This document shows, in pieces, positions 15,282 through 24,212 of a DNA stretch of 55,347 nucleotides. Under the pieces are notes generated by a model. It was given only the letters and a program-made list of their open reading frames with translations. It ran no database searches and was not told where the DNA came from. The stretch spans positions 1 through 55,347 of the IMG/VR virus record IMGVR_UViG_3300046170_000038; one strand, 5' to 3'. Within the stretch, counting starts at the first letter, position 1, and each line of letters starts with the position of its first letter. The position numbers were made by a program, and so were the translations under genes. This DNA comes from a virus.

Positions 15282-15733
15282 TGAATGGCAAGAGCTTTCG
15301 TGCAGCTAGAAAGTACGGGTACAGGAGTGGACTAGAAGTTAAACTAGCTACCTATTTAAAAGAGCAAGGTGTACTTGCCGAGTATGAATCAATGAAGATT
15401 GAATGGGAAGACTTGACATACCGTACCTATACACCAGACTTTATACTACCTAATGGTATCATCATTGAGACTAAGGGTATGTTTACTACAGACGATAGGC
15501 GAAAGCATCTTGCGATAAAAAAGCAACACCCTAAACTGGATATACGTTTTGTGTTTGAAAACGGTAGACGTAAGCTACGTAAGGGTGCTAAGAGTACTTA
15601 TGAAATATGGTGCGACAGGTACGGCTTTGAATGTTATGATAGGATTGTACCTGAGTCATGGTTAAAAGAAAAGGGTAAGGCATTAGGCACTAAGTTTGTT
15701 GCCTACCCACATCCCAAAGTAGTGAGGAAGTAA
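15281..15733 (+). CDS. T7-type endonuclease I (Holliday junction resolvase)
   Basis: 150 aa from ATG 15281, which overlaps the previous stop; the open frame extends 13 codons upstream without a ribosome site. The catalytic set Glu19, Asp53, Glu63 and Lys65 (SGLEVKL, YTPDFILPNG, IIIETKG) has almost the spacing of T7 gp3 (20, 55, 65, 67), and the DIRFVFENGRRKLRKGAK stretch is typical. It cuts branched DNA and, in T7, helps degrade host DNA. Confidence 0.92.
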   Translation: MNGKSFRAARKYGYRSGLEVKLATYLKEQGVLAEYESMKIEWEDLTYRTYTPDFILPNGIIIETKGMFTTDDRRKHLAIKKQHPKLDIRFVFENGRRKLRKGAKSTYEIWCDRYGFECYDRIVPESWLKEKGKALGTKFVAYPHPKVVRK

Positions 15734-16069
15734 ATGAATATAAAAGATATAGTAAATGATATGAGGGATGAAGACTTTATAATACGCATTACTCCTTACC
15801 ATGAGAATGGTGCATGGGATGGTGACGTACAGGTATCTCTGGTATCATCTGAGAATAACCCTTTGGGTGAAGAGGACTTTGCTTATCTATCTCACTTGTG
15901 TAGTATGCTATGTTCTGTTATACCTGTAATAGAGGAAGATGAATACGTAAGGGATGCACTACATAGCTATGTTCTTAATAGGTTAAGCGATGAACCTGAT
16001 GAAAAGCCTAGTTATACAGCAGACGGTAATGTGCTAACGCTAACATCTAAGACAAGAGGTAATGCCTAA
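15734..16069 (+). CDS. Hypothetical protein, 111 aa
   Basis: Acidic, mixed alpha/beta, starting MNIKDIVNDMRDEDFIIRIT, with an AYLSHLCSMLCSVIPVIEED helix in the centre. It directly follows endonuclease I and overlaps the DUF3310 gene by one base. No family recognised. Confidence 0.7.
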   Translation: MNIKDIVNDMRDEDFIIRITPYHENGAWDGDVQVSLVSSENNPLGEEDFAYLSHLCSMLCSVIPVIEEDEYVRDALHSYVLNRLSDEPDEKPSYTADGNVLTLTSKTRGNA

Positions 16070-16320
16070 TGGCTAAATGGAAAGAGTTACCAGCAGATGT
16101 AGTCAATCATCCCCCACAGTACAATTCGGGGGGGATTGAGTGCATTGATGCAATGAAGGCAATGTCAGAGGGATCATATGTAGAGCCACACCATGCCTAC
16201 TGTTGGCAGAATGCCTTCAAGTACATATGGCGTTGGCCTTACAAGAACGGTGTAGAGGACTTGCGTAAAGCAAGGTGGTACATTGACCGATTAATACATG
16301 AGTTAGAAAATGAAAGCTAG
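16069..16320 (+). CDS. DUF3310 protein (nucleotide-kinase-like)
   Basis: 83 aa. The DUF3310 pattern is clear: VNHPPQYNSGGIECIDAM, then YCWQNAFKYIWRWPYKNG and DLRKARWYIDRLIHELE. Small phage proteins of this family, including T7 gp1.1, are often called nucleotide kinase-like, but the biochemical function is unproven. It sits in the nucleotide-metabolism section just before RNR. Confidence 0.85.
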   Translation: MAKWKELPADVVNHPPQYNSGGIECIDAMKAMSEGSYVEPHHAYCWQNAFKYIWRWPYKNGVEDLRKARWYIDRLIHELENES

Positions 16321-16471
16321 GGTATTAATAAGTCTTGAAATAGATGAAGAGGACTACCCTATGCCAGTAGATGGTAGTGTTCAAGAGGAATTAAATGAAG
16401 CTATCTATGCATACATATATGATATAGATGGTATAAGTATAACCAAGATGAGGATAACAACTGATGAATAA
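16310..16471 (+). CDS. Small acidic protein, 53 aa
   Basis: ATG 16310 lies inside the end of DUF3310 and the stop lies inside the start of RNR. Strongly acidic (LEIDEEDYPMPVDG, QEELNEAIYAYIYDIDG). Tight overlaps on both sides suggest a real coupled gene. No family recognised. Confidence 0.55.
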   Translation: MKARVLISLEIDEEDYPMPVDGSVQEELNEAIYAYIYDIDGISITKMRITTDE

Positions 16472-18365
16472 TAACTATTTGCCTACTGACTATCAGACTT
16501 TCATTGCTACTAGCCGCTATGCACGATGGTTAGAGGATGAAGGACGCCGTGAGACATGGGGAGAAACAGTAGAACGATACCTACAAAACATTGCAAAGAC
16601 TTGGCTCAAGCCTGTTGATCTACAGGAAGTACGTGAGGCTATCCTTAGCCTTGAGGTCATGCCTAGTATGAGGTCAATGATGACAGCAGGTAAGGCTGCA
16701 GATCGTGACAATACCTGTATGTATAACTGTAGCTACCTACCCGTAGATGATCCTAAGTCTTTTGATGAGGCTATGTTCATCCTCCTTTGCGGGACGGGGG
16801 TTGGTTTCAGTGTTGAGCGTCAGTTCATTACTAAACTCCCTGATGTTCCTACTCTTTTCCAAAGCGAAACGTGTGTCGTCATCAAGGACAGCAAGGAAGG
16901 ATGGGCTAAAGGGCTGAGACAAGTTTTGGCACTCCTATGGGCTGGCGAAATTCCCAAGTGGGACGTATCTAAAGTCAGGCCAGCAGGTGCAAGACTAAAG
17001 ACATTTGGTGGTAGGGCATCAGGCCCAGCACCATTGATTGATCTGTTTAACTTTGCTATCACTACATTCAAACAGTCACAAGGACGTAAGCTGTCCAGCC
17101 TAGAGTGTCACGATCTTATGTGTAAGATTGGTGAGGTAGTAGTGGTCGGTGGTGTACGCCGTAGTGCTATGATTAGTTTATCTAATCTATCTGATGATCG
17201 TATGCGCCATGCCAAGTCAGGTAACTGGTGGGAGAATGCAGCACACAGAGCATTAGCTAATAACTCAGTATCTTATACAGAAAAACCAGACAGCATGGCA
17301 TTCATGCGTGAGTGGACAGCCCTAATGGAGAGTGGTAGTGGTGAACGAGGTATCTTCAACAGAGAAGCATCAGTTAAACAAGCTGCAAAGAATGGCCGTA
17401 GAGAGTCTTGCTATGAGTTCGGAACCAATCCATGTTCGGAAATCATACTTAGGCCAAATCAGTTCTGTAATCTTACGGAAGTTGTCATACGTGCTAACGA
17501 CAGTCTGGAAGACCTTGCAAGAAAAACCCGCATTGCAACTATACTTGGAACAATACAGTCCACCTACACAAACTTTCCATACTTGCGAAAAGTGTGGAAC
17601 ACCAATACAGCAGCGGAAAGATTGCTAGGTGTATCACTAACAGGAATAATGGACAATAAGCTGATGACCTTGGAGAACAAAGGGTTGTCCGAAACATTGG
17701 AGCATCTTAAAAATGTGGCTGTTTCTACTAACGCTGAGTGGGCTGACCGTCTTGGTATCCCTCATAGCACTGCTATTACTTGTGTCAAGCCCAGTGGAAC
17801 AGTTTCCCAACTGGTTGATTCATCTTCTGGCATTCATGCTCGTCACTCTCCCTATTATATCCGTACTGTGCGTGGAGATAATAAAGACCCATTGACAGAG
17901 TTTATGAAGGCACAAGGTATACCTAACGAACCTGACGTTATGAAGCCTGACGCTACTACAGTGTTTAGCTTTCCTATGCAGTCACCTCTTGGTGCAGTAC
18001 ACACGGCTGACATGACAGCAATACAACAACTAGACATGTGGCTTATGTATCAGAGACATTGGTGTGAGCATAAACCTAGTGTAACTATTAATGTCAAGGC
18101 AGATGAATGGCTAGAGGTAGGGGCATTTGTGTACAAACACTTTGATGAAATGTCAGGAGTGTCATTCCTACCTTTCAATGAACATACATACCAACAGGCT
18201 CCGTATCAGGAATGTACAAAGGAAGAGTTCTTTGATATGATTGATGCATCACCTGCTAAGATTGATTGGACTAAGCTATCTGAATACGAACAGGAAGATA
18301 ATACTAGCGGTGTGCAGACTATGGCATGTACTGGTGATGTTTGTGAGATGGTAGACATAACCTAA
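16464..18365 (+). CDS. nrdJ: Class II (adenosylcobalamin) ribonucleotide reductase
   Basis: 633 aa, monomeric RTPR-like type. Key features: N-terminal RYARWLEDEGRRETWGETV; Cys85/Cys89 (NTCMYNCSYL); the FGTNPCSEIILRP loop with Cys324 and Glu326 at the thiyl-radical site; FCNLTEVV with Cys335; and the C-terminal Cys622-x4-Cys627 pair (ACTGDVCEMVD) that re-reduces the active site. It reduces ribonucleotides to deoxyribonucleotides using B12 and no oxygen or second subunit. It feeds ThyX and the DNA polymerase. Confidence 0.9.
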   Translation: MNNNYLPTDYQTFIATSRYARWLEDEGRRETWGETVERYLQNIAKTWLKPVDLQEVREAILSLEVMPSMRSMMTAGKAADRDNTCMYNCSYLPVDDPKSFDEAMFILLCGTGVGFSVERQFITKLPDVPTLFQSETCVVIKDSKEGWAKGLRQVLALLWAGEIPKWDVSKVRPAGARLKTFGGRASGPAPLIDLFNFAITTFKQSQGRKLSSLECHDLMCKIGEVVVVGGVRRSAMISLSNLSDDRMRHAKSGNWWENAAHRALANNSVSYTEKPDSMAFMREWTALMESGSGERGIFNREASVKQAAKNGRRESCYEFGTNPCSEIILRPNQFCNLTEVVIRANDSLEDLARKTRIATILGTIQSTYTNFPYLRKVWNTNTAAERLLGVSLTGIMDNKLMTLENKGLSETLEHLKNVAVSTNAEWADRLGIPHSTAITCVKPSGTVSQLVDSSSGIHARHSPYYIRTVRGDNKDPLTEFMKAQGIPNEPDVMKPDATTVFSFPMQSPLGAVHTADMTAIQQLDMWLMYQRHWCEHKPSVTINVKADEWLEVGAFVYKHFDEMSGVSFLPFNEHTYQQAPYQECTKEEFFDMIDASPAKIDWTKLSEYEQEDNTSGVQTMACTGDVCEMVDIT

Positions 18366-18847
18366 TGCAACTTGAGATGTTTGAAATACTAAGTCCTGAA
18401 CCTTACGAGGGCGGCATAGAGTGTAACAACTGTGGTGTAGTTCAACCTATTGATAACTTTCAACAAATGTTAGCAGGAGAAATAAAAAGAAAGTGTAGAA
18501 CCTGTGCTAGAAATCAATCAGGACTTATCAAACATCTTAAGTCTTTGCATCCATACCCTGATGAAAACTATTGCTGTCCTATCTGCAATAGAAATATTAA
18601 GGAGATAAGTAGAACAGGACAAAAAATGTTACAGTCTTGGGTACTAGATCACTGCCATGAAACAGAAACATTTAGGGCATGGCTATGCTTTAATTGTAAT
18701 ACAGGACTTGGTGCTTTTAAAGATAACCTTGATAGAGTAAAAAAAGCTAAAACTTATTTAGAAGATCATATGTACAAACAAAAGGAGAACTATTATGATA
18801 TGGGTTTATACAGTAGTAATGATGATGATAGAACCAACAACAAGTGA
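18365..18847 (+). CDS. Recombination endonuclease VII-like (HNH/His-Me)
   Basis: 160 aa. N-terminal CxxC pairs (ECNNCG, KCRTCAR) precede the endonuclease VII core: CCPICNRN, VLDHCHETETFRAWLCFNCNTGLG at about 95-120. The DHCH is the catalytic His-Me motif and the four cysteines bind zinc. T4 endonuclease VII resolves branched DNA before packaging. With endonuclease I at 15281, this phage carries two different junction-cutting enzymes. The start overlaps the RNR stop. Confidence 0.9.
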   Translation: MQLEMFEILSPEPYEGGIECNNCGVVQPIDNFQQMLAGEIKRKCRTCARNQSGLIKHLKSLHPYPDENYCCPICNRNIKEISRTGQKMLQSWVLDHCHETETFRAWLCFNCNTGLGAFKDNLDRVKKAKTYLEDHMYKQKENYYDMGLYSSNDDDRTNNK

Positions 18848-19016
18848 AAAAACTTTCATAGTGTTTTCACCAAACACAGCATTTACAAATGAAGAGTCTT
18901 GCCAACAATGGAGAGAGGTAGATATGTTGAGGCTCTACAATTCAAGGCCAAGTGAAAATGCAAAAGCAGTTAGTCAATGCTTTCCATTTCCTTTTAATGT
19001 AGATAAAGGAACATAG
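18795..19016 (+). CDS. Hypothetical protein, 73 aa
   Basis: Start lies 53 bases inside the endonuclease VII gene but has AAAGGAG at ideal spacing. A hydrophobic N-terminus (MIWVYTVVMMMI) could be a membrane anchor or signal. The rest has a Cys at each end (EESCQQW and VSQCFPF) that might pair in the periplasm. No family recognised. Confidence 0.55.
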   Translation: MIWVYTVVMMMIEPTTSEKTFIVFSPNTAFTNEESCQQWREVDMLRLYNSRPSENAKAVSQCFPFPFNVDKGT

Positions 19017-19019
19017 GTA

Positions 19020-19048
19020 TTGACATACGCTTTACATAATGATAATGT
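19020..19048 (+). promoter_or_regulatory. Sigma70 promoter candidate
   Basis: TTGACA at 19020-19025, 17-base spacer, TAATGT at 19043-19048 (GATAAT overlaps at shorter spacing). It serves the last three plus-strand genes (19076-20095). Confidence 0.5.
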
Positions 19049-19075
19049 TGCCCTGTAACTCAATAAGGAAATAAC

Positions 19076-19525
19076 ATGACCGCTTACAGAAAACCTTTCT
19101 CGCATAATCTCTACGGTAAATACGATGGTGTAGCTAAAAAAACTCTAATCAAACACCTTGAGTATCATGGACATACTGTAGTAAACAGTGAGGAATCTTA
19201 TGATGCTGACGTAGTAACACAAGAGGGTGGAGAAACATACTTCAATGAAGCAGAGGTAAAGGCTGCATGGAAAGGAGATTGGCCTACACACTGGACAGAG
19301 ATACGCATACCTGAACGTAAGAAGAAGTTGTTAAGCAAGCACAAAGGCAACCTGACGTTCTACATCTTTCGTGAAGACATGAAACAGGCATGGTGTATTG
19401 ACAGTTCATTACTGACTGATGATAAATTAAAGGTAGCAAAGGGCAGAAACATAATGAAGGGTGAGCAGTTCTATCACATACCTTATGTAGATGCTAAGTT
19501 AATCAATGTAAAGGAAGCGGCATGA
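19076..19525 (+). CDS. Putative PD-(D/E)XK-like nuclease or DNA-binding protein
   Basis: 149 aa. Residues 40-60 read ESYDADVVTQEG, then NEAEVKAAWKG, which is compatible with the D...ExK core of small restriction-like nucleases (DADVV and EVK). A basic RKKKLLSKHKG segment follows. No close family recognised. Placed under its own promoter candidate at 19020. Confidence 0.6.
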   Translation: MTAYRKPFSHNLYGKYDGVAKKTLIKHLEYHGHTVVNSEESYDADVVTQEGGETYFNEAEVKAAWKGDWPTHWTEIRIPERKKKLLSKHKGNLTFYIFREDMKQAWCIDSSLLTDDKLKVAKGRNIMKGEQFYHIPYVDAKLINVKEAA

Positions 19526-19779
19526 GAAAGCCAATGAACCGTAATGCAAGGGGGTTGGGCAAATACGATGCCCCACTCAAGGTACAGTATCAGCAGGGAT
19601 ACTATGCCTTCAAGAGAGGTGGGCAAGTAAACCCCTTTCACTCAGACACTATGCAGTTCCGTGAGTGGAATAGAGGATACGACAAAGCCTACCATGAGAA
19701 CTTAACAAAGGTAAAGAAGGATGAACAGCTTAGAGAAAGACGTAAAGACATTCATGGAGGGCAAGTACAGCATGTCTGA
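19522..19779 (+). CDS. Ribosome modulation factor-like protein
   Basis: 85 aa, ATGA overlap with the previous gene. The central QGYYAFKRGGQVNPF and EWNRGYDKAY are the GYxA...NPY...W..G pattern of the Rmf family, whose host members dimerise 70S ribosomes in stationary phase. The phage version may act on host ribosomes, but many Rmf-like phage proteins are uncharacterised. The C-terminus is a charged helix. Confidence 0.65.
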   Translation: MRKPMNRNARGLGKYDAPLKVQYQQGYYAFKRGGQVNPFHSDTMQFREWNRGYDKAYHENLTKVKKDEQLRERRKDIHGGQVQHV

Positions 19780-20095
19780 TTTCAATTCGTATCAAAGATC
19801 AGCAGCAACCACAGCTATCTATACAGACAAGGTTGTGTATCCTGCACTGGGTCTTGTTGGTGAGGCAGGTGAGGTAGCCAACAAGGTTAAGAAGGTCTTA
19901 CGTGATAAGGATGGGGTCTTTACATCTGAGGATAGGGACGCTATAGCCAAGGAGATTGGTGATGTACTGTGGTACTGTGCCGCACTAGCCACTGATCTTG
20001 AATTAACATTAGGTTATATAGCTAGTCAGAATGAGTTGAAGTTATCTAAGCGTAAAGCTAACGGTACTATTGGTGGTAGTGGTGACGATAGGTAA
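19772..20095 (+). CDS. mazG: MazG-like nucleotide pyrophosphohydrolase
   Basis: 107 aa from ATG 19772, which has GGAGGG upstream; a longer start at 19721 would overlap the previous gene by 59 bases. The MazG helices are clear: PALGLVGEAGEVANKVKK (EAGE, first metal-binding motif) and IAKEIGDVLWYCAALA (ExxD, second). It hydrolyses (d)NTPs to monophosphates. In marine phages it is proposed to adjust alarmone or nucleotide levels, though a (p)ppGpp role is debated. Last gene of the plus arm. Confidence 0.85.
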   Translation: MSDFNSYQRSAATTAIYTDKVVYPALGLVGEAGEVANKVKKVLRDKDGVFTSEDRDAIAKEIGDVLWYCAALATDLELTLGYIASQNELKLSKRKANGTIGGSGDDR

Positions 20096-20101
20096 AAGAA
20101 A

Positions 20102-20125
20102 AGGGGGGCTTAATTGCCCCCTCAC
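20102..20125. terminator. Convergent terminator between the two arms
   Basis: A strong hairpin GGGGGC/GCCCCC (104-109 and 116-121 of the 20 kb block) with loop TTAATT stands between the MazG stop and the stop of the large minus-strand gene. On the plus strand it is followed by CACTTTATT; on the minus strand by A/T-rich sequence ending TTTTCTTTT. It is placed to end transcripts from both directions. Confidence 0.75.
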
Positions 20126-20126
20126 T

Positions 20127-23100
20127 TTATTGCCTAGCCATTAAACCTGATTTTATTTCTTTAGGTATTACAGCAGAAGTTTCATTTATTCCTTCAATGT
20201 AACTCTTTAGTAAAATAACATCTTCAATATTATTAGGATCAAACTTTCTATCTGGGCCTTTTTCATCCCAATCCTGTAATGCTCCACGTTTTTTACTCTT
20301 AGGTATCTTTAAATACTCTGCCCTAGCAACAGTCTTAAAAAAATTAACCTGTATTCCCTGCAGTTTTTTTCCTAGTGCAGTATACTCTGAATTATTAGTA
20401 CCTTTTTCTTGTCTTACTTTATTCATTTCATCTACTACAGATTGTTTTCTATCTTGTAAAGCTGTAGCTTGGGGTAAAGTTATATTAAATTTATTACCTT
20501 CCCCGTATTTAATTCTAGCTAAAGACCTGTATACATTCATTTGACTTTCTATTTCAGTAATAACTTTATTGTTTACAAACTGTTCCTGTGTATACTTACC
20601 GTGCAAGCTGCTGTCTTCTTTGTAGTCTTCAATTAAGTCAGCTTCTTTTTTCTTCATGTCTTTTAAAAATACTGGCATAAAAGATAGCATCAATGCATCT
20701 TCAGCAGCTTTTATGTCAGGTTCTTTTGTTCTACTCTCAAACTTCCATGCAGGAAAACCTTTCTCCTGTAAATATTCGGCAGCTTCATTTTTCTGGCCCC
20801 TCATATTGATACCAAAGAAAGCAGCAATAGGATTACCTCTCCTGTTAGGAGACATAAACCCTTCATTTATAGGATCATTCTGTAAAATAGTTGGATCACT
20901 TTGATCCGCATACTGTATGCCACCTGCACGTTTCTTCATCTTAAACTCTTCACTAGGATTAAACAAGTTGGCATTTTCTGGTCCAGTAAGTATCTGTCCT
21001 TGGTCTAAAGATTCTCCAAAAGAATAACTAAAAGCACCCGCTAAATTTTCTGCTGTGCTGCCTGTAAGTATAGGACGATCTGCCTTCCTAGTATTAATAT
21101 AGCTTTCACTTGGCCTGTACTCTGCTATCCTTTGTGCATCAAGTACCTGTCGCATTGGAGATAAGAAACTATTTACATACTGACCTACAGCTTTTCCTAA
21201 AGCATCAGCAGCTTTTTGATCTGACTCTGGCGTACCTGCACCACCTGCAATTTTAGAAATTTCTTCTATGAATACATTGCCTGTACCTGTACGAAATGTA
21301 GTACCAGCAAATGTTTCCATAAATTCTTTAACATCAAACCAATCATTAAAAGTACCTTGCAGTTCCTCTGTCTTACCAAAAGTTACAGCCTGTGCCTGTG
21401 GTACAAACTTAGCTACATCAGGGTCAAGTCTTTTCATAGCCTCGCCTATCCATAGCATTTGCCGTAGTGGAAATTGAGGGGTAGTATCTACACCCATTCC
21501 TTCTTCAACAAACCTGCCTCTAACTTCTTTATAGTCTGCAGGGGCATCTTCACTTGCTCTGTAATTATAGGCGGCACAAATGGCAGCTAATCCAGTTATG
21601 TTACGAGATATTCCTTGCCTGTTTTTAGCTGAAAGGGCTACCTCACTAAGGCCCTCTTTAGTACGTGCTATATTACCTTTTCCTTTAATAACAGCCGTTA
21701 CAGCACTTAAAGCTGGCCTAAATGCACCAGAAGAATACTGCGCCATTAGTTCCATAGAGTTAAACATAAATCTTGGGAAGGGTATAATAGGTGTAAGTCC
21801 GTTACGTGTAATGAAATTACTTGCATCTCTAAATGCTTTTATGTCTGGTGCTTTAGCGTAGGTAACGTCTAATGCACGTTTGGTTGCTTGCTCAAGTAAG
21901 TTTTCAAACTTAGGTGATCCTTTACCTCTAACTGTACTAGAGTTAGAAATAAAATCCTGCAGTTTTCCTTCTTTCAATGCCTGAACAAAGTCAACTCCTT
22001 TACCATCTATTTTATAATGTCTCTTGACTAGCCGTTCTAGTTCTCCAACAAAAACACCTCTACGTATTAAGTGTTCTTGCAACCTGTTTGGTCCATTAAG
22101 TACATCAACAACACTCTCACCTCTTTTCAAAAGAGCATCTGTTACTTTCCATGCAGCACCACCCTCAGAACCAGAGCCTAATGCTTTTTGATATTCATTA
22201 ATATTATTAAGTAAGTTGTCATGTTGTTTTTCAAACTCAGGACGTTTAAGTATAAACTCTGTAAGTTCATTAGCCATTCTAGGACTAGAAAAAATGTACT
22301 TCATATGAGACATTGAGCCTGTCCAGTAACCTGTTTTAGAGAATGGACTTACTTCTCTAATTAAACCCTTAACACCGTCCTGTCCAAGTGCATATATAGC
22401 AGAGTCAAATAAATTTTCTACAGCTTCCATTGGCGCTCTCATACCAGCAGACTGTAAGTTACGCATGGCAGTTTTAAATTGACTAACCATTAAACCACGG
22501 CGCATGTTCTCTAGTCTACGCCATGTTTGCATTGGCTTACTCTGTTGGTTAGCCCGTATTCTATCTTTAGCCGCATCAATCTCAGACAGATTACCTGCCT
22601 TCCTAATTTGAGATAGTTTGTTAAGTATCTTACCTGCCTCAGAACCTGAACCTGCTACAGCCAATACGTACTCGTCAAAAGACATACCATACTTAGCCAA
22701 CATATCAGCTAGTTCTTGGTTTGTATTTACGTCTAGTTTATTTGCTACAGTTAAATCAAACAAGCTGTCTATAATTGTTTTATCTTTTGGAAATGCACCG
22801 GGATTTTTCTTAGCAAACTCAGATGCAATAGATACCAATGCATTAAATTTTTCTGGCCTAACTAAAGGTGACACTAAATCATCTACCTCTTCTGTAAGTC
22901 CTGTAAATGCTTGGTCTTCATCCATACGTAGTGTATCAACAGGTGCGCCTGTATCAGTAGCTTGCTGTGCCATCCTTGCCTCTGCAGCCTCAATAATATT
23001 AAGGTCTGCCTGACTTGGCTCAACACCCACCTGTCCTCTTGCAGATACTACTCTTGCTCTAGCTTCCTGTAACTCCTGTACATCTGCTGCTACAGCCCTA

Positions 23101-24212
23101 CCTGCCTCACGCATTCTATCAAAGTCTACTACTTGATTGCCATCAGCATCAATTTTAAGTACACCCAACTCAGCGTTAGAGCCTGTGCCAAGGGTTACTT
23201 CCATCCACTCTTCTGCAATACGTGCCTGTAATTCTGGTGCTGCCTGTGCTGTTGTTGCAGACAGTGCCGTAGTTTCTGCTGTGCTTGCTTCAGTAGCCTC
23301 AAGTATTGTATCCATTTGTTGTCTGGTTGTTTCGTATGGTTTACCAGTAACAAGTTCTTTACCTTTACGTATTACTGCAGTACCACCGACTATACCAGCA
23401 GCAAGTTCTGCAGCAGCTAGTGATGCAAAGCCTACAGCCTTGGCTCTGTCTCCCTCAAGCCACATTTGCCTAGATGATTCTAGTGTATCTGGTATGTCTA
23501 GTATACCCATAGCAGTACCTAAGAACGGTGTCCACTCAGAACCATTCATTACGTATGCAATACTATTAATGTCTAGCCCCGCATCAATTAATTCTGTTGC
23601 TAGTTTTTGACGTACAGGATTACTGTTGTCTTCTAAGGCAGTAGAAATATCATTGTATCTATTTACAAGTTTATCTTCTAGTCCTCTTTCTTCAAAGCCT
23701 TCGCCCCTTGACAATTTAAATGCTGCCATAGTTTCTGCTTGTTGCTTTGCAAAAGAACTAGGATATTGCTCAGTAGCACTTTCTAAATCTTCAATAGTTT
23801 CTTCAATACGTTCTACACCTTCTTGAGCCTCTTGACCTAAACCTTCCCATTGTGCCACTAATAATTTATTTAAAGTTTGTTGAGATTCAAAGTCTGCCAG
23901 ATTAGATGTATCTTTTATTTGAACAATATTATCACCCTCTTTCAAAGGTCTACTAGCTAATTGTTCTGAGATAGTTTCTATAGATGTTTCACTGTCGTTT
24001 ATATCTTTAGGTGTGGGAATTATAGTAGTTTCAACTTCAGGCTCTTTACCTGCAGTATCCAATTCAACAGTATTTAAATCAATAGAACGATTTATACCAC
24101 TTAAACTAGAAGTTGGTTTTGCTACAGGTGCAGTAACTACAGGAGTGTCATTGGTAGTTTCTTTTTCATTAGCAAATACATTTCTAACAGTTACGTTATC
24201 TAAAACACCCAT
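20127..24212 (-). CDS. Very large internal virion / DNA-ejection protein
   Basis: 1361 aa, last gene of the late arm. Long helical and coiled-coil stretches (EEAEVETTI, GLGQEAQEGVERIEETI) alternate with Ala/Gly-rich hydrophobic parts (AAELAAGIVGGTAVI). No lysozyme or transglycosylase motif is seen. By size, position and composition it resembles the large internal core proteins of podoviruses (T7 gp16-like role) that enter the cell envelope with the genome. The family itself is inferred. Confidence 0.65.
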   Translation of the reverse strand: MGVLDNVTVRNVFANEKETTNDTPVVTAPVAKPTSSLSGINRSIDLNTVELDTAGKEPEVETTIIPTPKDINDSETSIETISEQLASRPLKEGDNIVQIKDTSNLADFESQQTLNKLLVAQWEGLGQEAQEGVERIEETIEDLESATEQYPSSFAKQQAETMAAFKLSRGEGFEERGLEDKLVNRYNDISTALEDNSNPVRQKLATELIDAGLDINSIAYVMNGSEWTPFLGTAMGILDIPDTLESSRQMWLEGDRAKAVGFASLAAAELAAGIVGGTAVIRKGKELVTGKPYETTRQQMDTILEATEASTAETTALSATTAQAAPELQARIAEEWMEVTLGTGSNAELGVLKIDADGNQVVDFDRMREAGRAVAADVQELQEARARVVSARGQVGVEPSQADLNIIEAAEARMAQQATDTGAPVDTLRMDEDQAFTGLTEEVDDLVSPLVRPEKFNALVSIASEFAKKNPGAFPKDKTIIDSLFDLTVANKLDVNTNQELADMLAKYGMSFDEYVLAVAGSGSEAGKILNKLSQIRKAGNLSEIDAAKDRIRANQQSKPMQTWRRLENMRRGLMVSQFKTAMRNLQSAGMRAPMEAVENLFDSAIYALGQDGVKGLIREVSPFSKTGYWTGSMSHMKYIFSSPRMANELTEFILKRPEFEKQHDNLLNNINEYQKALGSGSEGGAAWKVTDALLKRGESVVDVLNGPNRLQEHLIRRGVFVGELERLVKRHYKIDGKGVDFVQALKEGKLQDFISNSSTVRGKGSPKFENLLEQATKRALDVTYAKAPDIKAFRDASNFITRNGLTPIIPFPRFMFNSMELMAQYSSGAFRPALSAVTAVIKGKGNIARTKEGLSEVALSAKNRQGISRNITGLAAICAAYNYRASEDAPADYKEVRGRFVEEGMGVDTTPQFPLRQMLWIGEAMKRLDPDVAKFVPQAQAVTFGKTEELQGTFNDWFDVKEFMETFAGTTFRTGTGNVFIEEISKIAGGAGTPESDQKAADALGKAVGQYVNSFLSPMRQVLDAQRIAEYRPSESYINTRKADRPILTGSTAENLAGAFSYSFGESLDQGQILTGPENANLFNPSEEFKMKKRAGGIQYADQSDPTILQNDPINEGFMSPNRRGNPIAAFFGINMRGQKNEAAEYLQEKGFPAWKFESRTKEPDIKAAEDALMLSFMPVFLKDMKKKEADLIEDYKEDSSLHGKYTQEQFVNNKVITEIESQMNVYRSLARIKYGEGNKFNITLPQATALQDRKQSVVDEMNKVRQEKGTNNSEYTALGKKLQGIQVNFFKTVARAEYLKIPKSKKRGALQDWDEKGPDRKFDPNNIEDVILLKSYIEGINETSAVIPKEIKSGLMARQ

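Noticed and set aside
21580-23826. Long plus-strand frames opposite the large minus-strand virion gene
   Set aside because: They are antisense shadows of the 1361-aa gene, with no ribosome sites and no recognisable products.
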